From Vitreoscilla filiformis (GTDB lineage Bacteria; Pseudomonadota; Gammaproteobacteria; Burkholderiales; Burkholderiaceae_C): a DNA stretch of 64,000 nt. The position numbers were made by a program, and so were the translations under genes. Each line of letters begins with the position of its first letter. The stretch's first letter is position 1. The stretch is from the NCBI RefSeq assembly GCF_002222655.1, contig NZ_CP022423.1, forward strand, positions 1,240,001-1,304,000, read 5' to 3'. Below the pieces are notes generated by a model. It was not told where the DNA came from. It saw only the letters and a program-made list of their open reading frames with translations, and ran no database searches. Positions 8,918-19,266 of this stretch are shown piece after piece.

Positions 8918-10114
8918 ATGTCTCAGTCTGACCCGATCGTCATCGTTTCGGCGGCCCGTACCGCCATGGGTTCGTTCCAGGGCGCGTTCGCTGGACTGGC
9001 GGCTGCCGATCTGGGCGCCGCTGCGATCCGCGCCGCCGTGGCCCGGGCCAACGTGGACGCGAACCTCATCGACGAAGTGTTGATGGGCTGCGTGCTGCAA
9101 GCCGGCCAAGGCCAAGCCCCTGCGCGTCAAGCTGCCCTGCGGGCTGGGCTGCCCTTGAGCGCTGGCTGCGCCACCATCCACAAAGTCTGTGGCTCGGCCA
9201 TGAAAGCCACCATGTTGGCGCACGATGGCATCCTGGCCGGCTCCTACGGCGTGGCGGTGGTGGGCGGCATGGAATCCATGACCCAAGCGCCCTACCTGTT
9301 GCCCAAAGCCCGGGGCGGCTACCGCCTGGGCCACGGCCAGTTGCTGGATCACATGTTCTTCGACGGCCTCGAAGACGCCTACAGCCCCGAAACCCGTGGC
9401 CGCCTGATGGGCACCTTCGCGGAAGATGCTGCCCAAGCCGGGGGCTACAGCCGTCAGGCGCAAGATGAGTTCGCCATCCGCTCGACCCAACGCGCCCAGG
9501 CAGCGAGCCGAGAGGGCCGCTTCGAGTGGGAAATCGCCCCCGTCACCGTGGCGGGCAAGAAGGGTGATGGGGTGGTGCGCCAAGACGAAGGGCCGTTCGC
9601 CGTCAACATCGACAAAATCCCCAGCCTGAAACCGGCGTTCCGCAAGGACGGCACCGTCACCCCGGCGAATTCGTCGTCGATCTCGGACGGGGCGGCGGCC
9701 ATGGTGTTGATGCGGGCCTCGCAAGCCGAAGCCCTGGGGCTGAACCCGCTGGCGCGCATCGTGGCGCACGTCACCCACGCGGGCGTGCCGGCGCAGTTTC
9801 CGGCGGCGCCGGTCGGGGCGATGCACAAACTGTTCGCCAAAACCGGCTGGACGGCCAGCAGCGTCGATCTCTACGAAATCAACGAAGCCTTCGCCGTGGT
9901 GACCATGATCGCCATGCGCGAGCTGAACCTCGACCCGGACAAGGTGAACGTCCACGGCGGCGCCTGTGCGCTGGGGCATCCGATTGGCGCTTCGGGTGCG
10001 CGCATCGTCGTGACGTTGCTGGGCGCGTTGCGCCAACACGGGCTGAAGCGCGGCGTGGCCAGCCTGTGCATCGGCGGCGGCGAGGCCACCGCCTTGGCCG
10101 TGGAAATGCTCTGA
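8918..10114 (+). CDS. Acetyl-CoA acetyltransferase / 3-ketoacyl-CoA thiolase
   Basis: A thiolase of 398 residues, cytoplasmic. The nucleophilic cysteine is C91 in HKVCGSAMKA, followed by the NEAFA motif, the GHPIGASGAR histidine motif and the second cysteine in CIGGGEA. The length and the PVGAM segment suit biosynthetic or short-chain degradative thiolases. The expected role is cleavage of the 3-ketoacyl-CoA made by the upstream SDR to acetyl-CoA plus a shortened acyl-CoA (propionyl-CoA if the chain is 2-methyl branched). Ribosome binding site AAAGGAGA. Confidence 0.92.
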   Translation: MSQSDPIVIVSAARTAMGSFQGAFAGLAAADLGAAAIRAAVARANVDANLIDEVLMGCVLQAGQGQAPARQAALRAGLPLSAGCATIHKVCGSAMKATMLAHDGILAGSYGVAVVGGMESMTQAPYLLPKARGGYRLGHGQLLDHMFFDGLEDAYSPETRGRLMGTFAEDAAQAGGYSRQAQDEFAIRSTQRAQAASREGRFEWEIAPVTVAGKKGDGVVRQDEGPFAVNIDKIPSLKPAFRKDGTVTPANSSSISDGAAAMVLMRASQAEALGLNPLARIVAHVTHAGVPAQFPAAPVGAMHKLFAKTGWTASSVDLYEINEAFAVVTMIAMRELNLDPDKVNVHGGACALGHPIGASGARIVVTLLGALRQHGLKRGVASLCIGGGEATALAVEML

Positions 10115-10127
10115 CCGGAGGCTCCCC

Positions 10128-11264
10128 ATGTTGCTCACCCCCGAACAACAGATGATCCGCGACGCCATGCGCACCTTCTCGCAAGAGCGCCTGGCCCCGT
10201 TCGCGGCGGAGTGGGATCGCACCCACGCTTTTCCTGCGCAAGCGCTGAAACAGCTCGGCGAGCTGGGCGCGATGGGCATGTGCGTGCCCGAAGAATGGGG
10301 CGGCGCCGGCCTGGACTACATGAGCCTGGTGCTCACCCTGGAAGAGATTGCCGCCGGGGATGGCGCCACCTCCACCATCGTCTCGGTGCAAAACTCGCTG
10401 GCCTGCGGCATCACCCAAAAGTACGGCACGCCGGAGCAGAAGGAAACCTGGCTCAAGCCGCTGGCGCGTGGCGAAAAGCTGGGTTGCTTCTGCCTCACCG
10501 AACCGCACACCGGTTCGGATGCCGCTGCCATCACCACCCGCGCTGACCGTGATGGCGACACCTTTGTGCTGAACGGCGTGAAGCAGTTCATCACCACCGG
10601 CAAACACGCGGACATGGCCATCGTCTTTGCGGTGACGAACAAAGCGGCGGGCAAGAAAGGCATTTCCTGCTTCCTCGTGCCCACAGCGACGCCGGGTTAC
10701 ATCGTGGGCCGGGTGGAAGAGAAGATGGGCCAGCACGCTTCGGATACGGTGCAAATCCTGTTCGAGAACTGCCGCGTGCCGGCTTCGGCGCTGCTGGGGG
10801 CGGAAGGAGAGGGCTACAAGATCGCGCTGTCCAACCTGGAAGCCGGGCGCATCGGCATTGCCGCGCAAAGCGTGGGCATGGCACGGGCCGCGTATGAAGC
10901 GGCGGTGCGTTACGCCAAGGAGCGGGTGACGTTTGGCGTGCCCATCATCGAACACCAAGCGGTGAGTTTTCGCCTGGCGGACATGGCCACGCTGCTGGAC
11001 GCTGCCCGCCTCATGACCTGGCGTGCCGCCCAGCTCAAGGACACCGGCCAGCCCTGCCTGACTGAAGCCTCGATGGCGAAGATGTTCGCCTCGGAAGCGG
11101 CGGAAAAAATCGCCTCGGATGCGATCCAGATCCACGGCGGCGTGGGCTACACGCAAGACTTCCCGGTGGAGCGCATCTACCGGGATGTGCGCATCAGCCA
11201 AATCTACGAAGGCGCGAACGACATCCAGCGCTTGGTGATTGGCCGCAGCATCGCGACGGCTTGA
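10128..11264 (+). CDS. Acyl-CoA dehydrogenase
   Basis: A flavoprotein of 378 residues of the short/branched-chain acyl-CoA dehydrogenase type. It has the three-domain fold signatures: [16 protein letters not shown] and FITTGKHAD in the middle domain, and [20 protein letters not shown] near the C-terminus. The catalytic base is Glu in IYEGANDIQ, the position used by short-chain and glutaryl-type enzymes rather than by the isovaleryl enzyme. It makes the 2-enoyl-CoA in beta-oxidation and passes electrons to ETF. A GGAGG-type ribosome binding site lies 13 bp after the thiolase. Confidence 0.92.
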   Translation: MLLTPEQQMIRDAMRTFSQERLAPFAAEWDRTHAFPAQALKQLGELGAMGMCVPEEWGGAGLDYMSLVLTLEEIAAGDGATSTIVSVQNSLACGITQKYGTPEQKETWLKPLARGEKLGCFCLTEPHTGSDAAAITTRADRDGDTFVLNGVKQFITTGKHADMAIVFAVTNKAAGKKGISCFLVPTATPGYIVGRVEEKMGQHASDTVQILFENCRVPASALLGAEGEGYKIALSNLEAGRIGIAAQSVGMARAAYEAAVRYAKERVTFGVPIIEHQAVSFRLADMATLLDAARLMTWRAAQLKDTGQPCLTEASMAKMFASEAAEKIASDAIQIHGGVGYTQDFPVERIYRDVRISQIYEGANDIQRLVIGRSIATA

Positions 11265-11266
11265 CC

Positions 11267-12379
11267 ATGGGGCCGCTGCACGGCGTCCGCATCGTGGAGT
11301 TCGCCGCCCTCGGCCCAGCGCCGATGGGCACGATGCTGCTGGCCGACTTGGGCGCGCAGGTGCTGCGCATCGAACGCCAAGGCGCTAGCAGCGCGGCGGC
11401 GCTCTTTGATCCGCAACTCGACATCCTGAACCGCAACCGCGAGGTGCTGGCGCTGGATTTGAAGCAGCCGCAGGACATCGCCCTGGCCCGGCAGTTGATC
11501 GGCAAGGCCGATGCGCTCATCGAAGGCTTTCGCCCCGGCGTGATGGAACGTCTGGGCCTGGGGCCGGACGTGTGCCTGGCCGACAACCCCAAGCTGGTGT
11601 ATGCCCGCATGACCGGCTGGGGCCAGCACGGCCCGCTGGCGATGGCGGCGGGGCATGACATCAACTACCTGGCGCTTTCCGGTGCGCTGCACGCCATCGG
11701 CGAAGCGGGCGGCGCACCTGTGCCACCGCTCAACCTCGTGGCGGATGGCGGCGGTGCGGTGTTTTTGGCGATGGGCGTGCTGGCGGCGCTGCTCTCGGCC
11801 CGCAGCACCGGCCACGGCCAGGTGGTGGACATGGCGATGACGGACGGCTGCGCCACGCTCATGAGCATGATCTACACCTTCCAAGCGATGGGCCAGTGGA
11901 CGCAGCAGCGCGGCGCCAACCTGCTGGATGGCGGCGCACCCTTCTACGGAAGTTACCTGTGCAGCGACGGCAAGGCGTTGGCCATCGGCCCGATTGAGCC
12001 GCAGTTCTACGCCCTGTTCCTGCAAAAACTCGGGCTGCAAGACGACGCGGAGTTCCAAGCGCAGTGGGATAAAACGCGCTGGCCGGCGCTCAAAACCAAA
12101 CTGCGCGCCGTGTTCGCCCAGCGCCCGCGTGATGCCTGGTGCGCGCTGCTCGAAGGCACGGATGCGTGCGTCGCCCCGGTGCTGGACATGGACGAAGCGC
12201 CGCAGCACCCGCACAACCGGGCACGCGGCACCTTCATCGAGGTGAATGGCGTGACCCAACCCGCCCCCGTGCCACGCTTCAGTCGGACGGTGCCAGGGCA
12301 GCCGGTGGGGCCGGCGCCTGCGGAGGCGGCGGCGGTGGTGTTGGCGCGGTGGGGTGTGGCCGTCAGGCCGATGGATTGA
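11267..12379 (+). CDS. Family III CoA-transferase fold protein, alpha-methylacyl-CoA racemase type
   Basis: A CaiB/BaiF-family protein of 370 residues starting at ATG 11267, 2 bp after the dehydrogenase stop. The N-terminus [20 protein letters not shown] is family-typical. The segment [17 protein letters not shown] matches the active-site Asp region of alpha-methylacyl-CoA racemases (mycobacterial MCR type) rather than formyl-CoA transferases. Such enzymes invert the 2-methyl stereocentre so that the S-specific acyl-CoA dehydrogenase can act. This points to methyl-branched substrates for the operon. Its 3' end overlaps the convergent Fic gene by 17 bp. Confidence 0.85.
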   Translation: MGPLHGVRIVEFAALGPAPMGTMLLADLGAQVLRIERQGASSAAALFDPQLDILNRNREVLALDLKQPQDIALARQLIGKADALIEGFRPGVMERLGLGPDVCLADNPKLVYARMTGWGQHGPLAMAAGHDINYLALSGALHAIGEAGGAPVPPLNLVADGGGAVFLAMGVLAALLSARSTGHGQVVDMAMTDGCATLMSMIYTFQAMGQWTQQRGANLLDGGAPFYGSYLCSDGKALAIGPIEPQFYALFLQKLGLQDDAEFQAQWDKTRWPALKTKLRAVFAQRPRDAWCALLEGTDACVAPVLDMDEAPQHPHNRARGTFIEVNGVTQPAPVPRFSRTVPGQPVGPAPAEAAAVVLARWGVAVRPMD

Positions 12380-13514
12380 GGGCATAGGCCGCACTGCGCC
12401 CCCCGCCGGGCAAGCGGTGCAGGATGCCTTGGGCCAGCAAATCCTGAATGTCCCGCAGGGCGGTGTCTTCGGAGCATTTGGCGATGGCCGCCCATTTGCG
12501 CGTGGTGAGCTTGCCTTCGAAATCGTCCAGCAAGCGCCCCAGCAGTTTGCGTTGACGCGGGTTGAGCGGTGCTTGTGCCCAACGCTGCCAAAAACGCGCA
12601 CGATCCAGCACACCATCCAGCGTGTGGTGTGCGCCTTCGATCGCCCGGTGCAGCGCGCCCAGGAACCACATCAGCCAAGCCGTCACGTCCAGCGTGCCCT
12701 TTTGGGTGTGCTCCAAGATGGCGTAGTAATCCTCGCGTTCACGCTGGATTTGGGCTGAAAGGCTGTAACACCGCCCCGGCAGCGTCGGCGGGGTCGGGCC
12801 GGCGCCTTGTTCAGCCCGCGCCAGAAACAGATCGCCCACGGCACGGGCCACGCGCCCATTGCCATCGTCCAGCGGATGCAGGGTGACGAACCACAGGTGC
12901 GCCAGGCCGGCTTTCAGCAGCAGCGGCTCTGCACTCGGGTCGGCGTTGGCCCAGGCGAGGAAGCGCGCCAGTTCGTCCGGCAAGCGCGTGGCCGGGGGCG
13001 CTTCGTAATGCACTTTTTGCCGATGCATCGGGCCGGACACCACCTGCATCGGCCCTTGGGCATCGTCACGCCACGCACCCACGCGGATGCGGCTCAACCC
13101 GCTGTAGCCGGTGGGGAACAAGGCGGCGTGCCAGCCCAGCAAGCGCTCGGCGGTCAGCGGGGCGGTGCAGTGGGTGGTGGCGTCCAGCGCCATGTCCACC
13201 ACGCCGTCGATGTGCTGGTCGGCAGGCGCCAGCGCGCCGATGTCCACCCCCAAGCGCCGCGCCACCGAGGAGCGCACGCTGGCCAAGTCGAGCCGCTCGC
13301 CTTCGATTTCGCTGGTTTTGAGCACGTCGTTCGTCAGGGCGATGAGCTGGGCTTGCGCTTGCGTGCCCCAGCCCACATCCGCCAAACGCCCGAGCAAGCG
13401 CCCTTGGGCTTGGCTCACGTTGGCCAAGGGCGTGGCCAGGGCGTGCAGGTCGTAGCGCCAGGTGGGCCAGTCGAGGTGTTGCCAGAGGTAGAGCGGGGCG
13501 TCGTCGGAGGTCAT
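12363..13514 (-). CDS. Fic-domain protein (likely AMP/nucleotidyl transferase) with C-terminal helix-turn-helix
   Basis: A 383-residue Fic protein. An N-terminal DUF4172-like region carries TSEIEG at residues 67-72, matching the inhibitory helix pattern (S/T)xxxE(G/N). The Fic core motif is HPLDDGNGR at 213-221, with the canonical His, Asp, Asn and Arg; Leu replaces the usual Phe. The C-terminal 80 residues look like a winged helix ([20 protein letters not shown]...). Fic proteins transfer AMP from ATP to target proteins, and this layout is a class II, self-inhibited form. The start is ATG 13514. It follows the AraC-type gene on the same strand, with a perfect palindrome between them. Confidence 0.88.
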   Translation of the reverse strand: MTSDDAPLYLWQHLDWPTWRYDLHALATPLANVSQAQGRLLGRLADVGWGTQAQAQLIALTNDVLKTSEIEGERLDLASVRSSVARRLGVDIGALAPADQHIDGVVDMALDATTHCTAPLTAERLLGWHAALFPTGYSGLSRIRVGAWRDDAQGPMQVVSGPMHRQKVHYEAPPATRLPDELARFLAWANADPSAEPLLLKAGLAHLWFVTLHPLDDGNGRVARAVGDLFLARAEQGAGPTPPTLPGRCYSLSAQIQREREDYYAILEHTQKGTLDVTAWLMWFLGALHRAIEGAHHTLDGVLDRARFWQRWAQAPLNPRQRKLLGRLLDDFEGKLTTRKWAAIAKCSEDTALRDIQDLLAQGILHRLPGGGRSAAYALNPSA

Positions 13515-13530
13515 GCGGGGGATGTTGGGG

Positions 13531-13557
13531 GATTCACCGCAGATTTTGCGGTGAATC
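13531..13557. promoter_or_regulatory. Perfect 11-bp inverted repeat before the Fic gene
   Basis: The arms are GATTCACCGCA (13531-13541) and its exact complement (13547-13557), separated by 5 bases. The palindrome spans the stop codon of the AraC-type gene and ends 16 bases before the Fic ATG. No U-run follows on the minus strand, so a classical terminator is unlikely. It may be an operator or an RNA stem affecting Fic translation. The repeat is seen directly; the function is inferred. Confidence 0.55.
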
Positions 13558-14619
13558 AGCAACGTTTTGGCCGGATGGCCGAGCTTGCTGCAATCGTTGC
13601 TGTGCCCGATACGCCCCCGGCTGCACCCCACACCAGCGCTTGAACGCCCGATAAAACGCACTCGGTTCCTGAAACCCCAGCAGCGCGCCAATCTCCGCCA
13701 CGCCCAGCGGGCTGCTGCACAGGTGGTGGATCGCCAAATCGCGGCGCAGGTGGTCTTTCAGGCTTTGGTAGCTTTCACCCTCGGCTTCCAGGCGGCGGCG
13801 CAGGGTGTTGGGCGCCATGTGGAAGGCTTGGGCCATGTCTTCCAGCGTCGGCCAATCTTGTGAGCCTTGGTGGGTGCGCAGTTTGCGGCGCAGTTTGGCC
13901 GTCCAGCTTTGTTCGTTCTTGTATTTCAGGAAGACAGATTGCGGCGCATTTTGCAAAAACGTCCGCAAACTCGCCAAGGTTTGCACCACCGGGGCGGGCA
14001 GCGCCTCGGCGTTGAAAAACACCCGCGTGTGCGGCGTGTCAAAACTCAGGGCGTTGCAAAACAGCAGCGCATATTCGGCGGAATGTTCGGGCTGCGGCCC
14101 GGCAAACGTCGCGTGGGTGAGGGCAATGCGCCGCCCGACCAGCCAGCACATCAGGCCGTGAATCATCACCAGCAGGGTTTCTTCGGCAAAACGGCGGTCT
14201 TGCGCGTCGGTGATGCGGTTGTGCAGGGTGATGCAGGCGTGTTCACCATCGCAACTCAATTCGGCGTTCACATCGTCGAGGAGGACGGCAAAACCGCGCA
14301 GCAATTGCCGTAACGCGCGCTCCAGCGTGCCGCAGGCCAACAGCGAATGGGCCAGCACGGAGAAGCTGCCCACTTTCATGCGGCGGGCGTCGAGGCCGAA
14401 AAACTCGTCGTTCATTTCCCGCGCCACGCCGAGCCAGAGGGCGGAAAACGCTTCGCCCGGCACGCGCACACGCGGTTGTTCCAACAATTCAGGCTGAATG
14501 CCCGCCGCGTGCAGCACGCGCACGCGGGCTTCGGGGGGCAGGTGGCGCACCGCGCAGACTGCAAATTGCACCGAGACGGTGTCTTTTTCGGTGGAGGGCG
14601 GGGGCGCAAGCACTGGCAA
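13534..14619 (-). CDS. AraC-family transcriptional regulator
   Basis: A DNA-binding regulator of 361 residues with an N-terminal Arabinose_bd-type (PF12625-like) ligand domain and a C-terminal AraC HTH. The latter is seen as [19 protein letters not shown] and [24 protein letters not shown]. It is divergent from icmF with 85 bp between them, so icmF is a plausible target. The start given is a TTG at 14619 without a clear ribosome binding site; a GTG two codons downstream is possible. The gene runs into the Fic gene on the same strand (19 bp gap). Confidence 0.85.
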   Translation of the reverse strand: MPVLAPPPSTEKDTVSVQFAVCAVRHLPPEARVRVLHAAGIQPELLEQPRVRVPGEAFSALWLGVAREMNDEFFGLDARRMKVGSFSVLAHSLLACGTLERALRQLLRGFAVLLDDVNAELSCDGEHACITLHNRITDAQDRRFAEETLLVMIHGLMCWLVGRRIALTHATFAGPQPEHSAEYALLFCNALSFDTPHTRVFFNAEALPAPVVQTLASLRTFLQNAPQSVFLKYKNEQSWTAKLRRKLRTHQGSQDWPTLEDMAQAFHMAPNTLRRRLEAEGESYQSLKDHLRRDLAIHHLCSSPLGVAEIGALLGFQEPSAFYRAFKRWCGVQPGAYRAQQRLQQARPSGQNVADSPQNLR

Positions 14620-14650
14620 ATTCTACCGAGCAAGATGGGCAAATCCGGTA

Positions 14651-14679
14651 TCGGCAAAGGGGGCCGGCGTGCCTAGAGT
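14651..14679 (+). promoter_or_regulatory. Candidate sigma70-like promoter for icmF
   Basis: TCGGCA (14651-14656) and TAGAGT (14674-14679) are separated by 17 bp, upstream of the ribosome binding site CAGGAGA and the icmF ATG at 14705. The match to the -35/-10 consensus is moderate. No other candidate of similar quality was seen in the 85-bp divergent gap. Confidence 0.25.
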
Positions 14680-14704
14680 TGCGCGCCAGGAGACACACCA
14701 CACC

Positions 14705-17700
14705 ATGACCAACCTCGCCGCCGAATTCCAAGCCCTGGCCAGCTACAAGCCGACGCACAAAGTGCGCTTCGTCACCGCCGCTTCGCTGTTTGATGGGCAC
14801 GACGCCGCCATCAACATCATGCGCCGCATCCTCATGGACATGGGCGCGGAGGTGATCCACCTCGGCCACAACCGCTCCGTCGATGAAGTGGTGACTGCCG
14901 CCTTGCAAGAGGACGTGCAAGGCATCGCCATCAGTTCCTACCAAGGCGGGCACGTCGAATTTTTCCAGTACGCCATCGACCTGCTGCGCCAGCGCGGCGG
15001 CGCCGACATCCAGGTGTACGGCGGCGGCGGCGGTGTGATCGTACCGGCGGAAATTCGCCATTTGCATGACTACGGCGTGGCGCGCATCTACAGCCCCGAA
15101 GACGGCCAGCGCATGGGCCTGCGCGGCATGATCGGTGAAATGATGATGCGCTGCGACCGCGATGTGTCGGCTGGCGCCCCGGCGACGCTCGACGCGATCC
15201 AAGGCCAGACGCCCGAAGCCTGGCGCGCTCTGGCCCGCCTCATCAGCGCGCTGGAGCTGGGCACCGCCGACGCCGGCCTGGTGGCGCAACTGCAAAGCGC
15301 AGCGGCGGCCACGCGCATCCCGGTGCTGGGCATCACCGGCACCGGGGGTGCTGGCAAATCCAGCCTCACCGATGAATTGATCCGCCGCCTGCGGCTGGAT
15401 CAGGACGACGAGCTGCGCATCGCCGTGGTGAGCATCGACCCCTCGCGGCGCAAGAGCGGCGGTGCGCTGCTGGGCGACCGCATCCGCATGAACGCCATCA
15501 ACCCGTGGAGCAAGGGCGCACGGGTGTACATGCGCAGTTTGGCCACGCGGGCGGCGGGCAGTGAAATCAGCGCCGCGTTGCCGCACGTCGTGGCGGCGTG
15601 CAAGGTGGCGGGCTTCGATCTGGTGATCGTGGAAACCTCGGGCATCGGCCAGGGCGATGCGGCCATCGTTCCGCATGTGGACGTGCCGATGTACGTGATG
15701 ACGCCCGAATTCGGTGCCGCCAGCCAGCTCGAAAAAATCGACATGCTGGACTTTGCCGAGTTCGTCGCCATCAACAAGTTTGACCGCAAGGGCGCGCCCG
15801 ACGCGCTGCGCGACGTGGCCAAGCAGGTGCAGCGCAACCGCCAAGCCTTCACGCAGCGCCCGGAGGAAATGCCGGTGTTCGGCACCATGGCCAGCCGCTT
15901 CAACGACGATGGCGTGACGGCGCTTTACCAAGCCCTGAAGCCGCGCCTGGCGGAACTCGGCTTGCACCTGGCGCCGGGCACGCTGCCCACGGTGGCCACG
16001 CGCCACAGCACGCACCAGACGCCCATCATCCCGGCGGCGCGGGTGCGGTATTTGGCCGACATCGCCGACACCGTGCGCGCCTACAAACGCCACGCCCGCC
16101 AGCAAGCCAAGCTGGCGCGCGAGCTGCAACAACTGCGCGAAAGTGCCCGCATGTTGGGTGAATGTGGCGAGGCGGCGCGCAGCGGCATCGAATCCCTCGA
16201 AGCCCTGATGCGCCAGCGCGACGAACGCTTCGACGCCCGCGCCCGCAAGCTGTTGACGATGTGGCCGGACATGCAACGCGCCTACGCTGGCGACGAGTAC
16301 GTGGTGAAGATCCGCGACAAGGAAATCCGCACGGCGCTCACGCACACCACGCTCTCGGGCAACAAGATCCGCAAAGTGGCGCTGCCGGCTTACGAGGACG
16401 ACGGCGAAATCCTGAAGTGGCTGATGCTGGACAACGTGCCCGGCTCCTTCCCCTACACCGCCGGCACCTTCGCTTTCAAGCGCGAAGGCGAAGACCCGAC
16501 GCGCATGTTTGCCGGCGAGGGCGACGCTTTCCGCACCAACCGCCGCTTCAAGCTGGTGAGTGAAGGCATGCCCGCCAAGCGCCTGTCCACCGCGTTTGAT
16601 TCGGTGACGCTTTACGGCAACGACCCGAATGCGCGGCCCGATATTTACGGCAAGGTCGGCAACTCGGGCGTGAGCATTGCGACGCTGGACGATTTGAAAG
16701 TGCTGTATTCCGGCTTCGATCTGTGCAACCCGACCACCTCGGTGAGCATGACGATCAACGGCCCGGCGCCCACCATCTTGGCGATGTTCATGAACACCGC
16801 CATCGACCAGCAGTTGGAGAAATTCCGCGCCGACAACGGCCGCGAACCGACCGACACCGAAGAGCAAAAAATCCGCGCCTGGACGCTGGCCAATGTGCGC
16901 GGCACGGTGCAAGCTGACATCCTGAAAGAAGACCAGGGCCAGAACACCTGCATTTTCTCCACCGATTTCAGCCTGAAGATGATGGGCGATATTGCCGAGT
17001 ATTTTGTCCACCACAACGTGCGCAATTTCTACTCGGTGAGCATTTCGGGTTACCACATCGCCGAAGCGGGCGCGAACCCGATCAGCCAATTGGCCTTCAC
17101 GCTCTCGAATGGTTTCACCTATGTGGAAGCGTATTTGGCGCGGGGGATGCACATCGATGATTTCGCGCCGAATCTGAGTTTCTTCTTCAGCAACGGCATG
17201 GACCCCGAATACACCGTGCTGGGCCGCGTGGCGCGGCGCATTTGGGCCGTGGCGATGCGTGACAAATACGGCGCCAACGAACGCAGCCAGAAGCTGAAAT
17301 ACCACGTGCAAACCTCGGGGCGCAGTTTGCACGCGCAGGAAATCCAGTTCAACGACATCCGCACCACGCTGCAAGCGCTGATCGCGATTTACGACAACTG
17401 CAACAGCCTGCACACCAACGCCTTCGACGAAGCCATCACCACGCCGACCGAGGAAAGCGTGCGCCGGGCGATGGCGATTCAGCTCATCATCAACCGCGAA
17501 TGGGGCCTGGCGAAGAACGAGAACCCGAACCAAGGTGCCTTCATCATCGACGAGCTGACCGAGCTGGTGGAAGAAGCCGTGCTGCGCGAGTTTGAAAAGA
17601 TCGCCGACCGGGGCGGCGTGCTGGGCGCGATGGAAACCGGCTACCAGCGCAGCCAGATTCAAGAAGAATCGATGCACTACGAGATGCTGAAGCACACCGG

Positions 17701-17998
17701 CGAGTACCCCATCATCGGCGTGAACACCTTCCGCAACCCGCACGGCGACCCGGTGCCCGAGTCCATCGAACTGGCGCGCTCAACCGAGGAAGAAAAACAA
17801 AGCCAACTCACGCGGTTGCATGACTTCCATGCACGCAACGCTGCGGTGTCGGGTGCGATGCTGGCGAGGCTGCGCGAGGCCGTCATCACCAACACCAACG
17901 TGTTTGATGTGCTGATGGAGGCGGTGCGGGTGTGCTCGCTGGGGCAAATCACCGATGCGCTGTTCGAGGTGGGCGGGCAATATCGGCGCAGCATGTGA
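14705..17998 (+). CDS. icmF: Fused isobutyryl-CoA mutase (IcmF)
   Basis: A 1097-residue coenzyme-B12 enzyme interconverting isobutyryl-CoA and n-butyryl-CoA; related activity on pivalyl/isovaleryl-CoA is known for IcmF. The domain order is a B12-binding domain (residues 1 to about 140, FDGHDAAIN with the axial His at 32), a MeaB-like G-protein chaperone (P-loop GTGGAGKSS near 213), a linker, and a methylmalonyl-CoA-mutase-type barrel from about 520. The barrel shows [20 protein letters not shown] and [22 protein letters not shown]. The length equals that of known IcmF. The start is ATG 14705; the frame is open upstream, but the family N-terminus begins here. It is divergent from the AraC gene. 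Confidence 0.96.
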   Translation: MTNLAAEFQALASYKPTHKVRFVTAASLFDGHDAAINIMRRILMDMGAEVIHLGHNRSVDEVVTAALQEDVQGIAISSYQGGHVEFFQYAIDLLRQRGGADIQVYGGGGGVIVPAEIRHLHDYGVARIYSPEDGQRMGLRGMIGEMMMRCDRDVSAGAPATLDAIQGQTPEAWRALARLISALELGTADAGLVAQLQSAAAATRIPVLGITGTGGAGKSSLTDELIRRLRLDQDDELRIAVVSIDPSRRKSGGALLGDRIRMNAINPWSKGARVYMRSLATRAAGSEISAALPHVVAACKVAGFDLVIVETSGIGQGDAAIVPHVDVPMYVMTPEFGAASQLEKIDMLDFAEFVAINKFDRKGAPDALRDVAKQVQRNRQAFTQRPEEMPVFGTMASRFNDDGVTALYQALKPRLAELGLHLAPGTLPTVATRHSTHQTPIIPAARVRYLADIADTVRAYKRHARQQAKLARELQQLRESARMLGECGEAARSGIESLEALMRQRDERFDARARKLLTMWPDMQRAYAGDEYVVKIRDKEIRTALTHTTLSGNKIRKVALPAYEDDGEILKWLMLDNVPGSFPYTAGTFAFKREGEDPTRMFAGEGDAFRTNRRFKLVSEGMPAKRLSTAFDSVTLYGNDPNARPDIYGKVGNSGVSIATLDDLKVLYSGFDLCNPTTSVSMTINGPAPTILAMFMNTAIDQQLEKFRADNGREPTDTEEQKIRAWTLANVRGTVQADILKEDQGQNTCIFSTDFSLKMMGDIAEYFVHHNVRNFYSVSISGYHIAEAGANPISQLAFTLSNGFTYVEAYLARGMHIDDFAPNLSFFFSNGMDPEYTVLGRVARRIWAVAMRDKYGANERSQKLKYHVQTSGRSLHAQEIQFNDIRTTLQALIAIYDNCNSLHTNAFDEAITTPTEESVRRAMAIQLIINREWGLAKNENPNQGAFIIDELTELVEEAVLREFEKIADRGGVLGAMETGYQRSQIQEESMHYEMLKHTGEYPIIGVNTFRNPHGDPVPESIELARSTEEEKQSQLTRLHDFHARNAAVSGAMLARLREAVITNTNVFDVLMEAVRVCSLGQITDALFEVGGQYRRSM

Positions 17999-18123
17999 CC
18001 CCCCTATGTCGGCCCCCTGAGGCTGGTGATGGTCGAAATGGCGCGACTGTGTGAGGATCAGCGTGCGCCAAACGAATGGCGCCTGCGTTAGTCACAAGAC
18101 AACGATCTCCCGGAGACCCCTTC

Positions 18124-19266
18124 ATGACCGCTCATCTGTCCAGCCCGGAGCGCCGGCTGTTGCTTGGCGCTGCCGCCAGTTTGCCCTTGTGGGGCATGTC
18201 CAGCGCCCGGGCGCAAACCAGCACCATCCGGTTGGGGCAGACCACCTCGCTCAGTGGCCCGCTCAGCGACATTGGCTTGGCCTTGCAGCGGGGCGCGTTG
18301 GCGTGTTTCAACGCCGTCAACGAGTTCGGGGGCATCCACGGGCAGCGCATCGAACTGATCTCCAAGGACGACGCCTACGACACCCAGCGCGGCCTGGCCA
18401 ACATCGAAAGCTTTTTGGCCGATCCGCAGTTGTTCGGCCTGTTCAACTGCCTGGGCACCCCCGTGACCGAGCTGGCCCTGCGCAAATTGGCCGGCACCGA
18501 TGTGCTGTACTTTGCGCCGCTCACTGGAGCCCAGTTGGCACGGCCTCGGTGGCGCAACGTGTTCAACATCCGCGCCAGTTATGCCGAGGAGGTGGCCAGC
18601 TTGATCAAGCACTTGGCCACGGTGGGCATCAAGCGGGTTGGGTTCATTTGGCAGAACAACCGGTTTGGCCAGGAGGCTTTTGCGGCGGCCAAGGAAGTGT
18701 CCAAGCAGTACCGCTTTGTGCAGACCGCCGATGTGTCGATCGACAGCTCCGGTGACCGCGCCCCCGAACTGGCCGCGCAGTTGATGGCCAGCGAGCCCGA
18801 AGCCATCGTCATGCTGCTGGCGGGCAAACCTTCGGAGACGTTCGTCAAAGCGGTGCGGCGTTTGGGACGGGTGTCGCTGTATGCCTTGTCGGTGATGGGT
18901 GCGAGCAACACCTTGCGGGCGATGGGGCCGGATTCTCTGGGCATCACCGTCAGCCAGGTGGTGCCGTTGCCCACGAACATCACGGTGCGCCTGGTGCGGG
19001 AGTTCCGGGAATCCTGGAAGGCCGCCGGTCATACCGCCGAACCGTCGCACATGGCGCTGGAGGGTTACCTGAATGCGCGGGTGTTCGTCGAAATCCTGTA
19101 CCGCACAGGACGCAATGCCACCCGCGCCAGTTTCATCGACGCCATGTGGAAGTTAAAACGCTTGGATCTGGGTCATTTCGAGGTCACCGCCGGGGCGCCG
19201 GGCAGCAACGCCTCTCACTTTGTCGAGTTGACGATGGTGGGGCAGGGCGGGCGCTTCATGCGCTGA
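18124..19266 (+). CDS. ABC transporter substrate-binding protein (type I periplasmic)
   Basis: A 380-residue Peripla_BP_6 protein. The start ATG 18124 follows CGGAGA and gives an N-terminus SSPERRLLLGAAASLPLWG ending SARAQ. This looks like a Tat-type (twin-arginine) signal peptide with cleavage after ARA near residue 32. The mature part has TIRLGQTTSLSGPLSDIGLALQRGALACF and GGIHGQRIELISKDDAYD, typical of the amino-acid/urea/amide binding family. It lies 125 bp after icmF and has no permease neighbour, so it is an orphan receptor. Its 3' end overlaps the convergent DUF1127 gene. Confidence 0.85.
   Translation: MTAHLSSPERRLLLGAAASLPLWGMSSARAQTSTIRLGQTTSLSGPLSDIGLALQRGALACFNAVNEFGGIHGQRIELISKDDAYDTQRGLANIESFLADPQLFGLFNCLGTPVTELALRKLAGTDVLYFAPLTGAQLARPRWRNVFNIRASYAEEVASLIKHLATVGIKRVGFIWQNNRFGQEAFAAAKEVSKQYRFVQTADVSIDSSGDRAPELAAQLMASEPEAIVMLLAGKPSETFVKAVRRLGRVSLYALSVMGASNTLRAMGPDSLGITVSQVVPLPTNITVRLVREFRESWKAAGHTAEPSHMALEGYLNARVFVEILYRTGRNATRASFIDAMWKLKRLDLGHFEVTAGAPGSNASHFVELTMVGQGGRFMR

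Noticed and set aside
8105-10279. A 724-codon minus-strand frame opposite the SDR and thiolase genes
   Set aside because: Shadow of confirmed genes with intact catalytic motifs on the plus strand.
12380-12382. A terminator between the racemase and Fic genes
   Set aside because: The genes overlap by 17 bp and no stem-loop with a T-run is visible.
14489-17743. A 1084-codon open frame on the minus strand opposite icmF
   Set aside because: It is the GC-driven shadow of icmF: it has no recognisable domains, is rich in His, Arg, Gln and Ala, and icmF has full family motifs.
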